DNA from: Lutjanus erythropterus
Lineage: Eukaryota; Chordata; Actinopteri; Lutjaniformes; Lutjanidae
Assembly (NCBI GenBank): GCA_020091685.1
Contig: CM034613.1
Location: forward strand, 12,332,775 to 12,396,774
Reading direction: 5' to 3'
Length of the DNA: 64,000 nt
Shown: one piece after another, positions 37,101 to 49,500 of the stretch
How the letters are laid out: every line of letters starts with the position of its first letter
Position numbering within the stretch: the first letter of the stretch is position 1
Notes under the pieces: generated by a model
The model's database searches: none
What the model was told of the DNA's origin: nothing
The model's input: the letters and a program-made list of their open reading frames with translations, nothing else
Translations under genes and position numbers: made by a program

Positions 37101-40100
37101 CTGTGTTATTTACACTCACACTACTCATTTACTGCAGACAGCAGCTTTCATTTCCTTGGCCTCACTTGACACACATGATTTTCTGATTTACTATCGTTTA
37201 CTTTTATTTTGTTTCTTTATGTCCTTACTGCAACTTTATGCTCTGCCCTTTAATTGAAACTTTAATGTCTGCCAGTTTTGTATTAGTCATCGTCATGATT
37301 AACCTCTCTGTAGTGAATCTTGAGCTTGCAGTTAATTTAACTGTGGTTATATTTAAGCGATTATATTGCAGCACATATAATACCATCCATAGTACTACAG
37401 TGTCGCTGTTATACAGTGCCAGCTGTAACAGTAGCCTGTTTTTGTTGACAGATTTTGTTTCTTCATCTGTGTTACTTCCTCTTCTCCAGGAAGTGATGCC
37501 TTCAAAGCACTCATGCAAAGCACTGGAGAGATCTTGAAGACTGCGTCAGTGTGTGGGCAAGTCTCCAGTTAGCATTTACGCCCAAAGACGTCATTCATAT
37601 CACCTAAATCAAATGAAGACTCTTGAATGAGTGGTGAACCTTCTGTCTTGCTATGCTGAGGATTCAAGATCTATTTATATGATTTATTTCTTGGTGATAT
37701 CAAATAATGGTAGACCAACAAATCAAACCATGAAAGAAATGGGCAACAACATAACTTGTGTAGGATTTAGAAGCATCTAGTGGTGAGCTTACACCTCACC
37801 TCACCCTTCCCTTCCAAGTGCGAAGGAGCCTGTGGTGGCTGCAAAACACATGCAAAAAACGGCCTTTGTAGAGCCAGTAGAAACTTGGTGGAAAAAGACC
37901 CTTGCCCTATGTAGCAACACATCCTCATACATAAAAGCAAGAATAGGTTAATCACTCCCACAACATACATTAACAGCAGAGAGTACTGCAAGCAACAGGC
38001 TTACTAGACCTTAACTATATTATGTAAATCACGTAATATTACACCCATGGTTTACATTGTAAGATAGTCACAGTTTGGTTAGGTTCAGGCACAAAAAATA
38101 ATTGGTTAGGGTTAGAAAAAGATCGTGGTTTGGGTTAAAATACGTTACGTACGCTACATTACAGTGGCCAGGTAGCTTAGCTCAGTTGCCCCATGTACCG
38201 AGGTATGAGTCCTCCAGAGCGGCTTCAACTCCCACCTGCGGCCCTGCTGCCTATCGTCCCTCTTTCCTGTCCTCACTTTGAAATAAAGACACAAAAGCCC
38301 ACATACCACATTTTAATTGGTTAAAAAGAGAATGAAAAACGGTCTATATCCACTAGTTTTCAACAAGAATTTAATGTTAAAATCCCAGTTGGTGCTCACT
38401 GAGAGCTTGTTAACTTCCAGTCCTTTTATTAGCCTTCAGCTAACTTGACTGGAATAAAATTAAATCGATAGTGCAACTGTTCTACACTTTCCAAATGTTA
38501 TCTGACCAAATAGTTCATATTCTGATAGTCAAACGAGTCATTTCATGGGGTTATGATGCTCATTCTTGGACGGTTACTGACTGTGGCATAGAACTTTTGA
38601 GTGAGTGAGTGAGTGAGTGAGTGAGTGATTAGTGCAGCGTGGGGCAGACGGTCAGCTCAGGACTGGGAGAGTGAGCACTGAGTTGAAACAAGTGCCAAAG
38701 CAGTTGCTTTACTCACAATTAGGTTAATACAGTAAATAACTTGACACATCTCCAGAAACACATTTTTAGACATATGATCTCACCTTATCTTTTGCAGTGA
38801 ACGAGTAGCGGGCAGGAGGGGTGACTCAGTGAACGAGTTACTGGAAGTGAGGACTTGTCACTCATTAGTTTTGAAAGATTAATTCATGACATCACAATTC
38901 TGCATGTCTGCATGTGATGGATTGGCAGTCTGTTCAGGATGTAAGTACCCTGCCTCGGCCCAGTACCCGTCCCAGTGTGATCTGGGGTGGGCTTTGCAGC
39001 TCCCTGTAATCCTGCACAGGATAATTATGTATGGTTGAATGGATGGATGGATGGATGGGTGTCCTTAGTAGACATTTTAAAAAGTCTGCAGTTCTTGGAC
39101 ATACATTCATGACAACACTCTTGACTGAGCACAGTTCTGTGCTCAGTGGTTCTTTGAACAAAGCTTTCCAGCTCCCTGCAAGGCAGGCTTTATGTTCTCA
39201 ACATGTACTAAATTTAGTGGACCTCCATTAGGGAATGCATTCAATACTGGTGTCCAGTGCAACAGTGTGTGAATCTTTCTGGCATTATGTGACTATGAGT
39301 CAGTGAGTCAGGAGGGCAGGACACTGTGGAAACCATCTTTAGGAGGTACCACTGATGTCCAAACCACTGATCTAGAATACCAGTGAATTCCTTTTATCTA
39401 TGTAGGTATATATATATACACTGTACCACACAGGCTGGTTGAGGGAATCTGAATGTGTCACACACTTTGTGACACACCACTGATGATTCATTCAGAGACT
39501 TTGTTACCTATAGAAATGAGACATTGTGAAAGTCGGATATTGCTGATGACAAAAAAAGCTTGTGGTTGATGAGAAATAGATTTGTAGATGGGTGAGGGGT
39601 GTGAATCAACAGGAAAATCAGAACCTAAAACCTGAAGTAAGTTTATTATAGCCATTCAGTCCCAGGTAATCTACAGATTGCTAAAGATGAAGAAGGAATA
39701 TTTCACTCATAGTTAACAAGAGCTAAAAACTGTGGATAATTTTGATCCCGTAGATGTGTACTTCACTCTAAAAGAGTGAAATATGCTCTTTATTCTGTCC
39801 CGGGTAAGAGCAGTTTATGAGTATGGTTTGTTTATGAATCATTCAACATTTTAGTGATTGCATGATGCAATATTGTGTGAACTCTTTTGAATGTCACCAA
39901 ATCATTTACAGCTAAAATTCCGTTATTAGCTTCGGTGCAGTACAATATCTGCTTTATGTGTCAGTCCTTGAACTCAGTTAATTTTGTTAATAAGTTGAGT
40001 CAATCAGTCAGTTAATTTGAAAAGAAAGAATTTTTAAGAAGAAAAATAGATAATGTTATTGTTAATTAACTGGCCCCTAACCTCTTGTCATTTTGCAAAA

Positions 40101-42338
40101 AAGGCCCTTGGACAAAGCAAGCTGAACGTCCCTGACATAAAGTCCCCATCGTCTCAACAAGGTGGCAATCGTGTATCACATCACACAATCAAACGCAGCT
40201 CATTTCTCAATCGCTCTTTCTGTTCTCACCCTTAAAAACAAAACAACTTGATCTGCACACTGTGTTACCGGGTGCTTGAGCTCTGCGGTGCAGAAATAAT
40301 GGTGTGATCAGTGGTGCTGATATGATTGGTTGCTCTGAAAACACAAACAAGTTTAGTTGTGGGTTTAATGTTTTAATTTCCCATGTGAAACCAAAACATT
40401 ATTAAAAGTTTTGAGGTACATTATGTTACGTGTGTCACAAGACTTACGTCATGTGACTTAAGTCTTACAACTTGCTTCACTTACATCAACGGATATATTT
40501 AACATACGCGTTGTAACAGAAAACAAAGTTTTCCTCAACTTTCCTTGAGAGTAAAGCTAAGTCTGACACGACTTTCAGCGGTTTTTCAGATATTTGGTCA
40601 TAAATCAAAGCGCTGGACAAATTAAAATTTTGACCTGATGCTGGTGCTACGTGAAAAGTAAGTGGAGGACCTACTCTAATTCATCCTGAGAGGCGCCGTG
40701 GTTGACTGTATGATGATCCATCTAATCGTTATTGAGATGTTTCACTCAGAAACACAAAGGATTCAATTGATCATCCGGATTCATCTTATGTGAACCATAA
40801 ATGTACAAAATTCCACGCCAATCCATGCAGTAGTTCTAGAAATCTTTAAGGCAAAAGCAGGGGACCTACTGACCAACCAGCAGATGGACATTCCTGATGA
40901 GCCCTTTGCACCGCCCATAACCGCCAATATAGAGAATCCCTTGACCAAATTTCTGTCGCAGTGTGTACAAGCGGTTGCGAAACCTGGTGTTTTTTTCCCT
41001 GGTGGGAGCGGTACTGGGTCTGGGTTAGGGTAAGGACTGTTTAGACAGATGACAGAGTTTGCATTCTGAGTGAGGCCTGTTGATGCAGGTGTGCGCTTCT
41101 TTGACTCGCATATGTCTTCTACTGTCGTCTGTCCTTTGTGCTATCGGCGCTGTGTGTCGATGAAGGACAAGTTTACTTTGCGCGTGTTTTAAAACACGAA
41201 CCTATGATCGAATGTATACAACATGCGACACCTTTCACTTTGTGTGTGTGTGTTCAAATTTAAGAAGTGAGCTCAGTACGAGTTTGTGTTTAAGATCCAG
41301 TCAAGTGTTTTTGGAATCAGTGTGTGAGTTGGAAGTTTTTATGTTTTGGAAATTTCAGGATGTGCATGTTTTTGCGTGTCTTTCCTTACCCACATATTTG
41401 TCTTGCATTCTTTTAGGTCCACTGGGATTTGACCTGTAAAATACAGTGCAGGCTGAACATGATATTTCAAAGACCTTATAGACAATGAAATGATCCCCTG
41501 TGTCATGAAATTTACACTGAAAAAACAGATTAATGCCCTCTTATTGGAGCTGGGTGACCCACATCCCCCAGCTATGCCAGCCCTCTCTCTTGAATGAGAA
41601 ACAGAGCTCATTTTCAAATAATGCTATATGATATTTTTTGCTAACCCTCTACTTAGTATTTTTCAATTTTGTCGTCTTTTTTGTCTGTAGACTGGACTGC
41701 ATTCTTTCCTCTGAAATAACAGAAGATTGCTATGAATACAGTTCTGATTATAGACTCTGGGGGAGCAGTAAAATTAATTTTAAATAAATAAAATAAGTTT
41801 TGAAATATTAGTTTGTGTTAAATTACTAATTAATTATTAAGCCTTTTTAACTTAAAACATATGACTTGCTTTGTAAATTTGTAGTTTTTTAGTTTTCTGT
41901 TTAACCTGAGGTCTCCTCTGTCCTCCAGGTGGTGGTTGGACAGATCCGGAGCTGGCTGACTTTGAGCTGCTGGTGATCATGAGCGCCACGGTCGAGCCGA
42001 CCTCCGCCACCTGCCAGGTTCGAACATCCTACCTCCCGGATGAGATCCTCTGGGGCTACGAGTTTCCCCCCGTCGTCTCCCTGTCTCCCTCAGGAAAATA
42101 TGTAGCTGATTTTGCCTTCTTTGACAAAGTGGCCAAAACCAAAACCCCACCCCTGTTCAAGCAGTCGCTACCACCTAGCCCGCCATCACAGGCATCACGT
42201 TACCATGGTGGCAAGGAGGATGGTACGGACCCAGAGAAAATGCGGCTGGAAGAGAGCTACAGGGGGGAGGAGAGGGGCCGAGAAAGGGGGCGCATCAGAG
42301 ATAGCAGCCCACTCAGTGTGCGTATCAGTAACGTGTGA
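30774..42338 (+). CDS. kcnj10: Inward-rectifier K+ channel Kir4.1 (five coding exons)
   Basis: Kir4.1 is a tetrameric plasma-membrane potassium channel of glia and transporting epithelia that clears extracellular K+ and sets resting potential. Joined exons 30774-31158, 33892-34103, 34455-34586, 35650-35827 and 41929-42338 give 438 codons with consistent phases (1,0,0,1). Visible: the Kir4.1-type N-terminus ([28 protein letters not shown]), M1 ([19 protein letters not shown]), pore filter TIGYG at residues 159-163, M2 with the rectification glutamate E189 (MEIFITGTF), the basic PIP2-contact stretch ARPKKR, and a C-terminus ending SVRISNV, a PDZ ligand. It is longer than human Kir4.1 (379 residues) because of a glycine-rich N-terminal insert and a longer C-terminal region. 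The start MTSATPP resembles the human start MTS. The human coding region is a single exon, so the four introns are notable. kcnj15/16 are excluded by the N- and C-terminal matches. Confidence 0.93.
31159..31384. other. kcnj10 intron 1, first part
   Basis: Contains an AAT trinucleotide run (31,227-31,247). Otherwise nothing recognised. Confidence 0.5.
31385..31515 (+). repeat. Dispersed repeat B, plus-strand copy
   Basis: Contains aactattggatggattgcc, tttgtacagacattcatgg and a following cctctgaagctgact block. From memory this is a widespread fish repeat. An opposite-strand copy lies at 40,685-40,905. Confidence 0.6.
31539..31870 (+). repeat. Dispersed repeat A, copy 2
   Basis: Shares ggctttcttcag, gtggctaacttctggttta, gggataaaatgatttaat and the catttt-gtcactatgtcaaat end with the copy at 24,480-24,840. 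Directly follows repeat B. Class unknown. Confidence 0.6.
31871..32525. other. kcnj10 intron 1, middle part
   Basis: No exon or element recognised; T-rich stretches near 32,035 and 32,335. Confidence 0.45.
32534..33421. mobile_element. Non-autonomous hAT-type transposon, 888 bp, complete
   Basis: Terminal inverted repeats are tagacttgcaccgatt (left) and aatcggtgcaagtcta (right), perfect over 16 bp, followed by subterminal caatgctcggaatcgg / aaaatcggaaccgg-type repeats at both ends. A perfect 8-bp target duplication ttaggaac flanks it (32,526-32,533 and 33,422-33,429), as for hAT elements. Inside are CpG-rich segments (accggtgaccggccggtcag and the 32,640-32,890 stretch), but no transposase frame, so it depends on a partner. 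Perfect termini and duplication suggest it is not very old. Confidence 0.92.
33892..34103 (+). CDS. kcnj10: kcnj10 coding exon 2 (pore and M2)
   Basis: Acceptor ttcttcctccag, donor aag|gtacca. Encodes residues 129-199: extracellular loop [10 protein letters not shown] with a possible N-glycosylation site, pore helix, filter TIGYGF, and M2 ending ITGTFLAK. The two conserved loop cysteines (HTPC and EEC) that form the Kir extracellular disulphide are both present. Confidence 0.93.
34455..34586 (+). CDS. kcnj10: kcnj10 coding exon 3
   Basis: Acceptor ctccttttgtag, donor cag|gtatgc, both phase 0; 44 codons. Encodes [19 protein letters not shown] through [18 protein letters not shown], the start of the cytoplasmic domain with the basic PIP2-binding patch. 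Near-identical to mammalian Kir4.1. Confidence 0.92.
34890..35310. repeat. 55-bp minisatellite in kcnj10 intron 3
   Basis: About seven head-to-tail units. The core ttggaatataaaa or its variants start at about 34,940, 34,996, 35,051, 35,106, 35,161 and 35,216, a step of 55 bp, with a last unit at 35,282. Each unit also has tgtgttcttgataaaacc and ggttcttggtagaaccc. It sits between coding exons 3 and 4. The stretch at 34,600-34,880 has related gaaccctttt / agaaccattttta motifs and may be older decayed units. Confidence 0.85.
35650..35827 (+). CDS. kcnj10: kcnj10 coding exon 4
   Basis: Acceptor ttggctcccag, donor aaaag|gtacat (phase 1). Encodes [19 protein letters not shown] through [20 protein letters not shown], the beta-sheet core of the cytoplasmic domain. 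The end (WAAKG) belongs to a loop that differs from the mammalian sequence. Confidence 0.9.
35986..36356 (+). mobile_element. SINE-like retroposon with 13-bp target duplication
   Basis: The head gtggcacagtgctgcagcgg and the box-B-like gagttcaaatcccc resemble a tRNA-derived promoter. The body has gcctcccacagtccaaagac-type and gggataggctccagcccccc blocks, and the tail is (aatg)n. A 13-bp direct repeat tgttaggtggcgg (35,973-35,985 and 36,357-36,369) marks target-primed insertion. A short gtgtga/gtgagt run lies inside (about 36,190-36,222). The open frames across it (for example 35,894-36,295) are not genes. Confidence 0.85.
36370..38159. other. kcnj10 intron 4, nothing recognised
   Basis: AT-rich. 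Open frames at 37,225-37,537 on both strands have no signature. Confidence 0.45.
38160..38300 (+). mobile_element. Decayed copy of the tRNA-derived SINE
   Basis: tagcttagctcagttgcccc (box A region), then catgtaccgaggtatgagtcc and tttcctgtcctcactttga-type body. It matches the SINE at 10,803 but its box B region is degraded. Confidence 0.6.
38395..38590 (+). repeat. Dispersed repeat A, copy 3
   Basis: Contains ctacactttccaaatgttat, gtcaaacgagtcatttcatg and gttatgatgctcat, matching copies 1 and 2. Confidence 0.55.
38599..38628. repeat. (GAGT)n microsatellite
   Basis: About seven perfect gagt units directly after repeat A copy 3. Confidence 0.9.
39037..39058. repeat. (GGAT)n microsatellite
   Basis: Five ggat units preceded by gaat. 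The upstream text (ctgtaatcctgcacaggata, about 39,004-39,023) resembles the end of a retroposon like that at 35,986, whose tail this may be. Confidence 0.75.
39060..40684. other. kcnj10 intron 4, nothing recognised
   Basis: AT-rich, no exon or delimited element seen. Confidence 0.45.
40685..40905 (-). repeat. Dispersed repeat B, minus-strand copy
   Basis: The complement reads aactactgcatggattggc and gaattttgtacatttatgg, then cataagatgaatccggatg, matching the copy at 31,385 and the usual form of this fish repeat. Confidence 0.6.
40906..41928. other. kcnj10 intron 4, last part
   Basis: No exon or element recognised before the acceptor at 41,928. Confidence 0.45.
41929..42338 (+). CDS. kcnj10: kcnj10 coding exon 5 (C-terminus, PDZ ligand)
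   Basis: Acceptor tctgtcctccag, stop TGA at 42,336-42,338. Encodes [52 protein letters not shown], a lineage-specific low-complexity segment ([26 protein letters not shown]), and the conserved end SVRISNV. The intron before it is 6.1 kb. Confidence 0.92.
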
Positions 42339-45310
42339 ACGAAGATAGAGGCAGGAAGAGGTTTAGAAAAACTGATGCGAAACTGAGAGAACACAAAGAC
42401 AGGAAGAGAAGAAACAAGCTGCTCAACAGAAAAACACCCACTCCACACACACTTTGCCCTCACATATCTGAACTGTGGAGATTGAACACCTTGGCGTTGG
42501 TGTCACTGCGCCCCCGCGCCCCCCAACCACACACAGACACACTGCCGATGTGCTACTGTAACCACAAGCCTGTAGAAAACACACTGACTTAAAAGGGAAG
42601 TTACAAACCCAGCGTGTACAAATGTACAGCACAATATCAAGTCATCCATTTTTAATACTTAGAGTCATTTTTCTTTTTTCGACAGGGCTCAGTTTACTGT
42701 AACTGGAGAATACAAAAACACTGCAAAAATCTCCACCTTATTAGTTCAACTCTGTCTATAATTTAGTCATAGGGAGTGTAATAACTCAGCCTGTTCCAAC
42801 CTGTTGATTTTTACTGGAAACCACAGACCAGGGATTTTCAAAGTGGGACTGGGGGCCTCCTCTAAGACAAAAGTTGGAAAAAGCCCCCATTTCTTAGTTT
42901 TGCTCGATTTTCTGGATGTTTATAGGATCACGATTGTGGTATTTGATCCCATAGACACTCTGAGTTACCTGAGTTTTTATATTCTGTAGCTTCCAAGTAG
43001 TATTCATTATATAGTCAAATCCAAACAGTCAGTCCAAACAGTATGTATGTTTGGCCATTTTCCTGACCCTAAAAACTTTTGCCCACGTGACGTGACATAG
43101 CTTTCTGCATGATGACATTGCCATGTATACTCCTCCAGGAGCAGCATGTAAAATATGGCATCACCAAAGTAACCGCTAACTGCTGCTCACTATACTCTCT
43201 GTTGTAACTTTCTTTGGTTGTGGCCAGCCTGCTTGGTGCCGTTAGCTCAGTTAGCTGTGTAGCTAAGGGCTCAAGTATGACTGGAATTTGGTCGGACCTG
43301 CAGCTCGGAGCACCAGGGAAGTGTTTAGGCAAACGGGTCTGCTGGCAAGCTATTTTTAGCAGGTTTAGCCAGATTTAAAAAACCTGCAACAAACTAATTT
43401 TGGTGTAAAATGTTATTAGTTTCTAACTCTGGGAAAAATTGTATAATTCTCTTTCACTAAGTTACACATTAAGGCTATTTAGTGTGGTCTCCTTTTGGTA
43501 ACTAACTCATCTTTTTTTAATTTCCATTCACCGAAACTGTCTGGATCCCCCTGAGGAGGCCCGCCTGCCATTACAAAAACCTGCGAAATGTCATGTGAGA
43601 TGTCACTCATATGTGTAGGTCGGTCTGAGGAGCCACTGTGAAGCTCACAGTGCAGTGGCTCTGTCTAAATCTTGTTAGTGCCAGACACCAGCTAACCTCC
43701 AGCTAATCTAAAAATGGATGAAATGAAGCGGGTCACCAGCAGCCAGCCACTTGTGACACCAGCCACCTGTCATTCAAAGTGGGAACTTCCCTGATTATAC
43801 AGAACGTTAAGCCTAAATGTACTTTAAAGGGGTGATTTATATAAAAATTCACCCCACGTGCAGTTTTCATTAACTGGAAAATTATTTATAGAAACCAAAA
43901 TTTTTTTTCAGGCTGTAAACATTTTTGGGTTTTTTTGCTGTGAAGTTGGGCATTTTAACATGGGAGTTTATGGGCATTCAATCGCTTTTGAAGCCATTGA
44001 GGTATTCACATTTTTTCACCCGCGGAAGCAGCTGGTGGTTGGAAACAGGTTAGAATTTTTTCAGGTTTTTCGCTTTTTTTAAGAATAGAAGAAATACAGA
44101 ATTACAGACAGATGGACTTGACAAAAGGATTTTTGCAGTGTATTTGAACATCTGATGTGGATGTTAATCACTGAATCACAGTACTGTTTTATTTTACTTT
44201 TTTAAAGATTAATAAAATACCTGCAACAGGTGGCGAAAATACTGGAACTATATTATTTTTTTAACGAAGGATTTTAAAGGAATGTATCATATTTTATGTA
44301 CCCAATAGTTTCTAACAACATTGTCACTTGTTGCACCTGAAAATATTATGCTCTTTGATATGAATGTCTTTTTCTTTTTTATTGGGGTGAAAATGTTTAG
44401 TAATATTACTAAAAGCACTTTAACTTTAAAGAAAAGTGGCATTTCACATAAGGGGAATAACTGAACTAACTTTGATACTTAATGCACTGTAATACATGAT
44501 TAAATCTTGTATGTTTGGGGTTAGTTAGTGTGCATTTTTATGCTTGAAATGGGTATTTTTTGTGAGCTTGATAATACTGTTCGTATGAACCATTTTGTGA
44601 ACTGCCTTAAATTGCATGTACAGTATGTTTGTTCATGTACCTGTGTACAGTGTATAAAATATTTTCCTACATTCTTCATTGCTTTATGTCCTGACATTTG
44701 ATACAAAACTCCACATTTTCAATATATGATATTAATTCTTGTCAATACACAATGTTACGTCTGTGAAGTATAGTTCATCCTTCTTTTTACTGCTGTATTT
44801 TTTTTTCACACGGTGGTTATGAAAGTATCTGTGGATTCTGCCAATGTGTGTCTAATCAGCTGCCTGTTTGTATGAGATAATTACATATATTTGGATAAAA
44901 GTTGCATTTTTCTCTTTCTCTAAATCACGTAATTATGGTACCTGTTCATGGGCACTAGTCAAATTCCTTAGTAAATGGTGACAAGAATGAAACGATGGAA
45001 ATTTTAAAAAAGTAAATCAGAAATGATGCTATTAAAAATCAATACTGATCAAAGATTGAAGAGCTGTTTTATGAAATATGTGCTCTTGATACTACGAGAC
45101 AAAGTGCCACTATTCACATGCTGTTCCAGACATGCCCAATGGATGGCAGAAAATATTTCAGTATCGGCGTCTGGTACAAGGTTGTGCTTGTTTATACTGT
45201 AAAACCTACTGTACATTTTATACGGATCACTCATAATACTGGAAGCTCATTGGTCTAACTTTTTACATGTAAGCACTTTTTAAGTGGCTCTTTTAATAAA
45301 TATATTATTT
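42339..45310 (+). other. Probable kcnj10 3' UTR and flank
   Basis: No new gene begins here. AATAAA signals on the plus strand at 44,211-44,216 and 45,295-45,300 are candidate polyadenylation sites, implying a 3' UTR of about 1.9 or 3 kb. The first 250 bp are purine-rich and continuous with the coding exon. The section at about 43,070-43,350 looks repeat-like (gttagctcagttagctgtg) but was not classified. Confidence 0.45.
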
Positions 45311-46553
45311 ACAACATGACTATATGTGTGTGCATGAAAAATGATTCCTGTTTGAACTGTCTACACAATGTGATTTTTAAAATGATGATTTACTAACACT
45401 GAGAGGAGCAGTACTTTCAGCTGTTAGTACAACGGTTTAAAAATGCATTTGATTGTTGATAGTTTACCAAAACGCCTCGCCTACAAAGGACCCTGATTGG
45501 ACAAACCTGTGGCTCTGGTGTCATCTGACCAGTCAGTTTAAGCGTCCAGCACTGACTTCAGGATAGTGGTATGAAAAGTTTAGAACTAAACATTACCAGT
45601 GAATTTCAATGTAAGATTAATGGTCCTAGTTTAGAAATGCAAGCTTGTTTCAGAAGCTGAAGCCTCAACTCACTCACCACCACATTCACACCGGAAAGAC
45701 AGCAACAAATGTCACACATCAGTCTCTGGCAGGGTTCCCCCGTCTGTGTGACAACACCGGCCAAGTCTCAGGCTAAAACCAGCTAATAAAGCTGCTGATG
45801 GGCAAAGAGCATTAAGCACATCGTGTGTGCACATGTATGTGGTTGTGTGTGACTTCACTGCCATCTTTTTGAGTGCAAGACTGACAATGATACTGAGTTA
45901 CTCAGCGTGAAAACATGCTCTGTTTCCTGTGCAGAAATCCCCATAGCCACACTGTTATGTTTCCTCATCACATTTCGAAACTCAAATAAACTTACAGGTA
46001 AATGTTCAACACCCACAGAGAATTAAAGATATTTTTAGGACAAATTAGCAAAATCTCAGCTTCTCCCATTACAGTACAACAGAGTGGTGGATTAAATAGC
46101 AGGAGAGAGACTGAAGTCTTCAATCTGTAATGATCTCCCCCAAATTCAGCTGTGCTGACCATTTAACCGTGACACCAAACATCTGAGAAGTGATGAAATT
46201 TGGTTTCAACATTATTAGATGCAACTACCTTACAGTCACATTGGGGCAACAATGAGGGATATAAGGGACCGTGAATAAACAGAGCAATGTTAATTTTACA
46301 CTGGGAGCAGACGATGTGGGTTGCATTCAAATAAACTTAAACAAATTACGTGTTAGCTCTCCTTCTCTGGAACTGGATTTTTTTTTCTTTTGCAGCTGTA
46401 CTACGTGTGTTTCCTGCCCTTTCAAAGACATCTGACATCTTCTTTCCTTTGTTTGCTACGTTAATGCTTTGCTGCACTCATCAAACCCATGTTAAACTTG
46501 TTTCCTGGTTCACACTAACTGATGTTAAGTGCGAAAAACTGAGTGGATTGAAA
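45311..46553. other. Intergenic / promoter side of the SLAM-like gene
   Basis: No gene recognised. The open frame at 46,350-46,652 runs into the SLAM-like start codon, but the hydrophobic signal peptide starts at 46,554. Upstream codons are therefore taken as 5' UTR. No TATA box could be assigned with confidence. Confidence 0.4.
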
Positions 46554-46587
46554 ATGCTGCTTCTTCTGAGTTGTTGGATTATTGCAG
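46554..46587 (+). CDS. SLAM-like exon 1 (signal peptide)
   Basis: ATG at 46,554, donor ttgcag|gtaaga, phase 1. Eleven codons, strongly hydrophobic. Confidence 0.8.
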
Positions 46588-49500
46588 GTAAGAGATTTCA
46601 TTCATTTAGTTGGAATAAGGCAACATTTAACATGATTGTGCAAGAAATTTAGGCAAGGGACTTTATTTTATGTCTATGCTTATTACATGCATCAAAGGAT
46701 ATTTGTAGTCATATTATTGCTGCATTTGCTTTTTTACATAGGTAATGTGCTGTAGTCTATTTCTTTTAATAATATAATGGAATGTTTCCTATCAGGGATT
46801 GCAGCAGAGGACGTTGCAACAAGGCACTACCGGGCGAAAAACAGCTCAGTTTGTTTTCAAGTTGGAAAACCACCATCATATGAGGATATTCAGTTGGAAT
46901 TTAATCAAGTATTTATTGTCCTTAACAAAAAGGTCTCACCCAAGTACGCAGACAAAGTGGATTTTAATCAGAGTGACCCCTCCCTGTGTATCAAGAAGCT
47001 CAATGAGACAGACAGTGGCATCTATACAGTTACCTTTATCAAAGACTTTAAAGCAACAATAAAGACACACAGACTAATTGTTGAAGGTAAGTTCTAAACA
47101 ACTTTGTTTTGTTTTTATTTGGTGTATAGGCCTTCGTTGTCAGTAGATTTTATCATTTAAGATTACTATGGGAGTCCTTACGATACAAAATTCATAAATC
47201 TTGCAGTATTTTGCTGATGATCAACTTTAAGAATTTGTCAGACCTTTCATGACATTATGATATGTAATTAACTTCACCCAATCCTTGTAATACATATACT
47301 TTTATTCATTATGACTTCAAAAAGATCTACAGTCCAGGCCACAAATCTAAGTAAAATGTACAATAGTTTCTATTCATTTTAGTACACTGTAAAAGTTTTA
47401 AAAATTTCCGATTTCCACTTCCCCTTTCAGCTCTTTCACTCCTGCTTATCTATGTCTTATCTTATCTTATCCATGTATCTATGTCTTATCTTTTAAATGA
47501 CCGATAAAGAACATGTAGCTTGAACCTTCATGTAAATTTGGGGTGTAGATATGATAAAACAGACCACAACACTGTTGTACATGCAGATTTAGTGGAGAAA
47601 TATGGATACTTCATGTTGTTTATGTATTATGTTCACCCGTGAGGACAATTTTGTAGGTGATGTTGTGATTCCAAATTACCACCAGAGGGTGCCAAGTGCA
47701 AACAAATGATCTAATGTCTTTAATTTATCTGCTTTTTTGGCTGCAGAAAATGTTCCCACACCTATCATCAGGATGTCAGTGATTCGCTCCAACCACACCG
47801 CTGGATTCTGCAACATCACAGTCAACTGCTCCATCCAGAATGACTGGGCATGGTCCGTCTGTGATGCAGACAGATGCAAAACATCTCAGACATCACTCAG
47901 TAAGGTCAACATCACCGTCTCTGCCCACAACAGATCTGTTGTCTGCAGTGGCAGCAACCATGTCAGCACAAGCAATGTGTCTGAAAGCATGGAGGCAACA
48001 TGTAAGTATAATGTGATGTTTTTCAGAAGTCTGTGTTTGTTCATTTGTCGCTCACTCAGTGAGAGCTATGGGGCATGAGGGGTGGAAGTAACCAAAATTA
48101 ACAGACAAAAATGGAGGTGAAATGAAAAATAGTGATACATTTTCAAGAGATTTTATTAACAAAAAACAGCTGTGATATGATGCAAACAGAACAATGTTTT
48201 ATCATTCTCCTCATCTTACATTCGTCATTCATATTATTCATAAGAAAAGACAAAACTGTCATTTAATTATTAAGTAAAAGTAATTACAAATGCTTACAAT
48301 TTAATAACGATATAATGAAAATGTACAGTATGTGAATTTAAAAATGGATGTGCTGTGGATGATGAATGGTAGACAGTAGATTGACAGAGCAACACTGTTT
48401 CAGATAAAGTGTCGATCAAGTTTATCAAATCAATTGACATTTCTTTCAACTCACATACATTTTACATACTACTACTACTTTACTGGGGTTTACCCAGAGC
48501 TCTCACTGAAGCTTTAATTCCAGAAAATATATATTGATTTCTTTCTTTCTTGGTCATTTTTGCCACATAACAAAGATTTTATTCTCTGCTAAAATGTCTC
48601 TCCGTGTCTTTCCAGGTTTTAATAAGTCTGAACATAAGAAGAGACCAGAGACATTTAACGTGGTGATAAAAATAATAATAGCAGCACTCACTGCAGTGTG
48701 TGCATTCATCTGTATACTTATTGTCTGTGTGGCTAAGAGGCACTGCTCAAGAGAACGCAATAACCACCAGGTAAGCTGAATTTACTTACTAATATTTAAA
48801 GACATGATATGCAACAATTTCCTAAAAAACAATGACTCAAATGAACATAATCCTTTTCACTTGTGACCCACTAGAAGCGTGTAGTGGTGGTTGCATCTTC
48901 AGAAACCCTGCTGTCTGGCTTTATTTCCTTATTTTTCTTATTATATTGCTGTGCTCGGGACGTTTCACCAACCCAAAACATTAGTGTTTTACTTCCTGGA
49001 TTATTCCAGCGCATTATCAGATAGCTCAAATCCTACTGATTCTACCTTTAAATTCATCTTTGTGATATAACTTTGAGGAAGTACGTAAACTTAGAAGTAG
49101 TTGATGTTGGGAGCTGTACTGTAAAGTGATTTCAGCAACTTCAAGATGTGAAATTGAGCTTTGCTTTAAAGTAGGGCCGGGCGGTATGGCCTAAAATTTA
49201 AACCACTGTCTAATTCGGAGAATGTACAGTAACAGGATATATTATGTCATATAGTTCATTCTTAAAATTTCAGTAGAAATGCTTCTGAAGTGTAAAGCAC
49301 TGGTACGGCAACTGCATGGCAGCTATTTCTGTACTCTTAACTGTATTTATAGGACGTTTCACATAGTACAGGGGTATTTTAAGAACATTTAAGAAGCAAA
49401 AGTGGAATAATAGAAAAAATAGAGTACCTTTTCTCAAGTACATCAAGTATTACCAACCCTTTTAACCACTGTTACGCCATAGGAGGATACACTCATCATT

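Noticed and set aside
46350-46553. 68-codon N-terminal extension of the SLAM-like protein
   Set aside because: Would bury the signal peptide; the hydrophobic leader starts at the ATG at 46,554.
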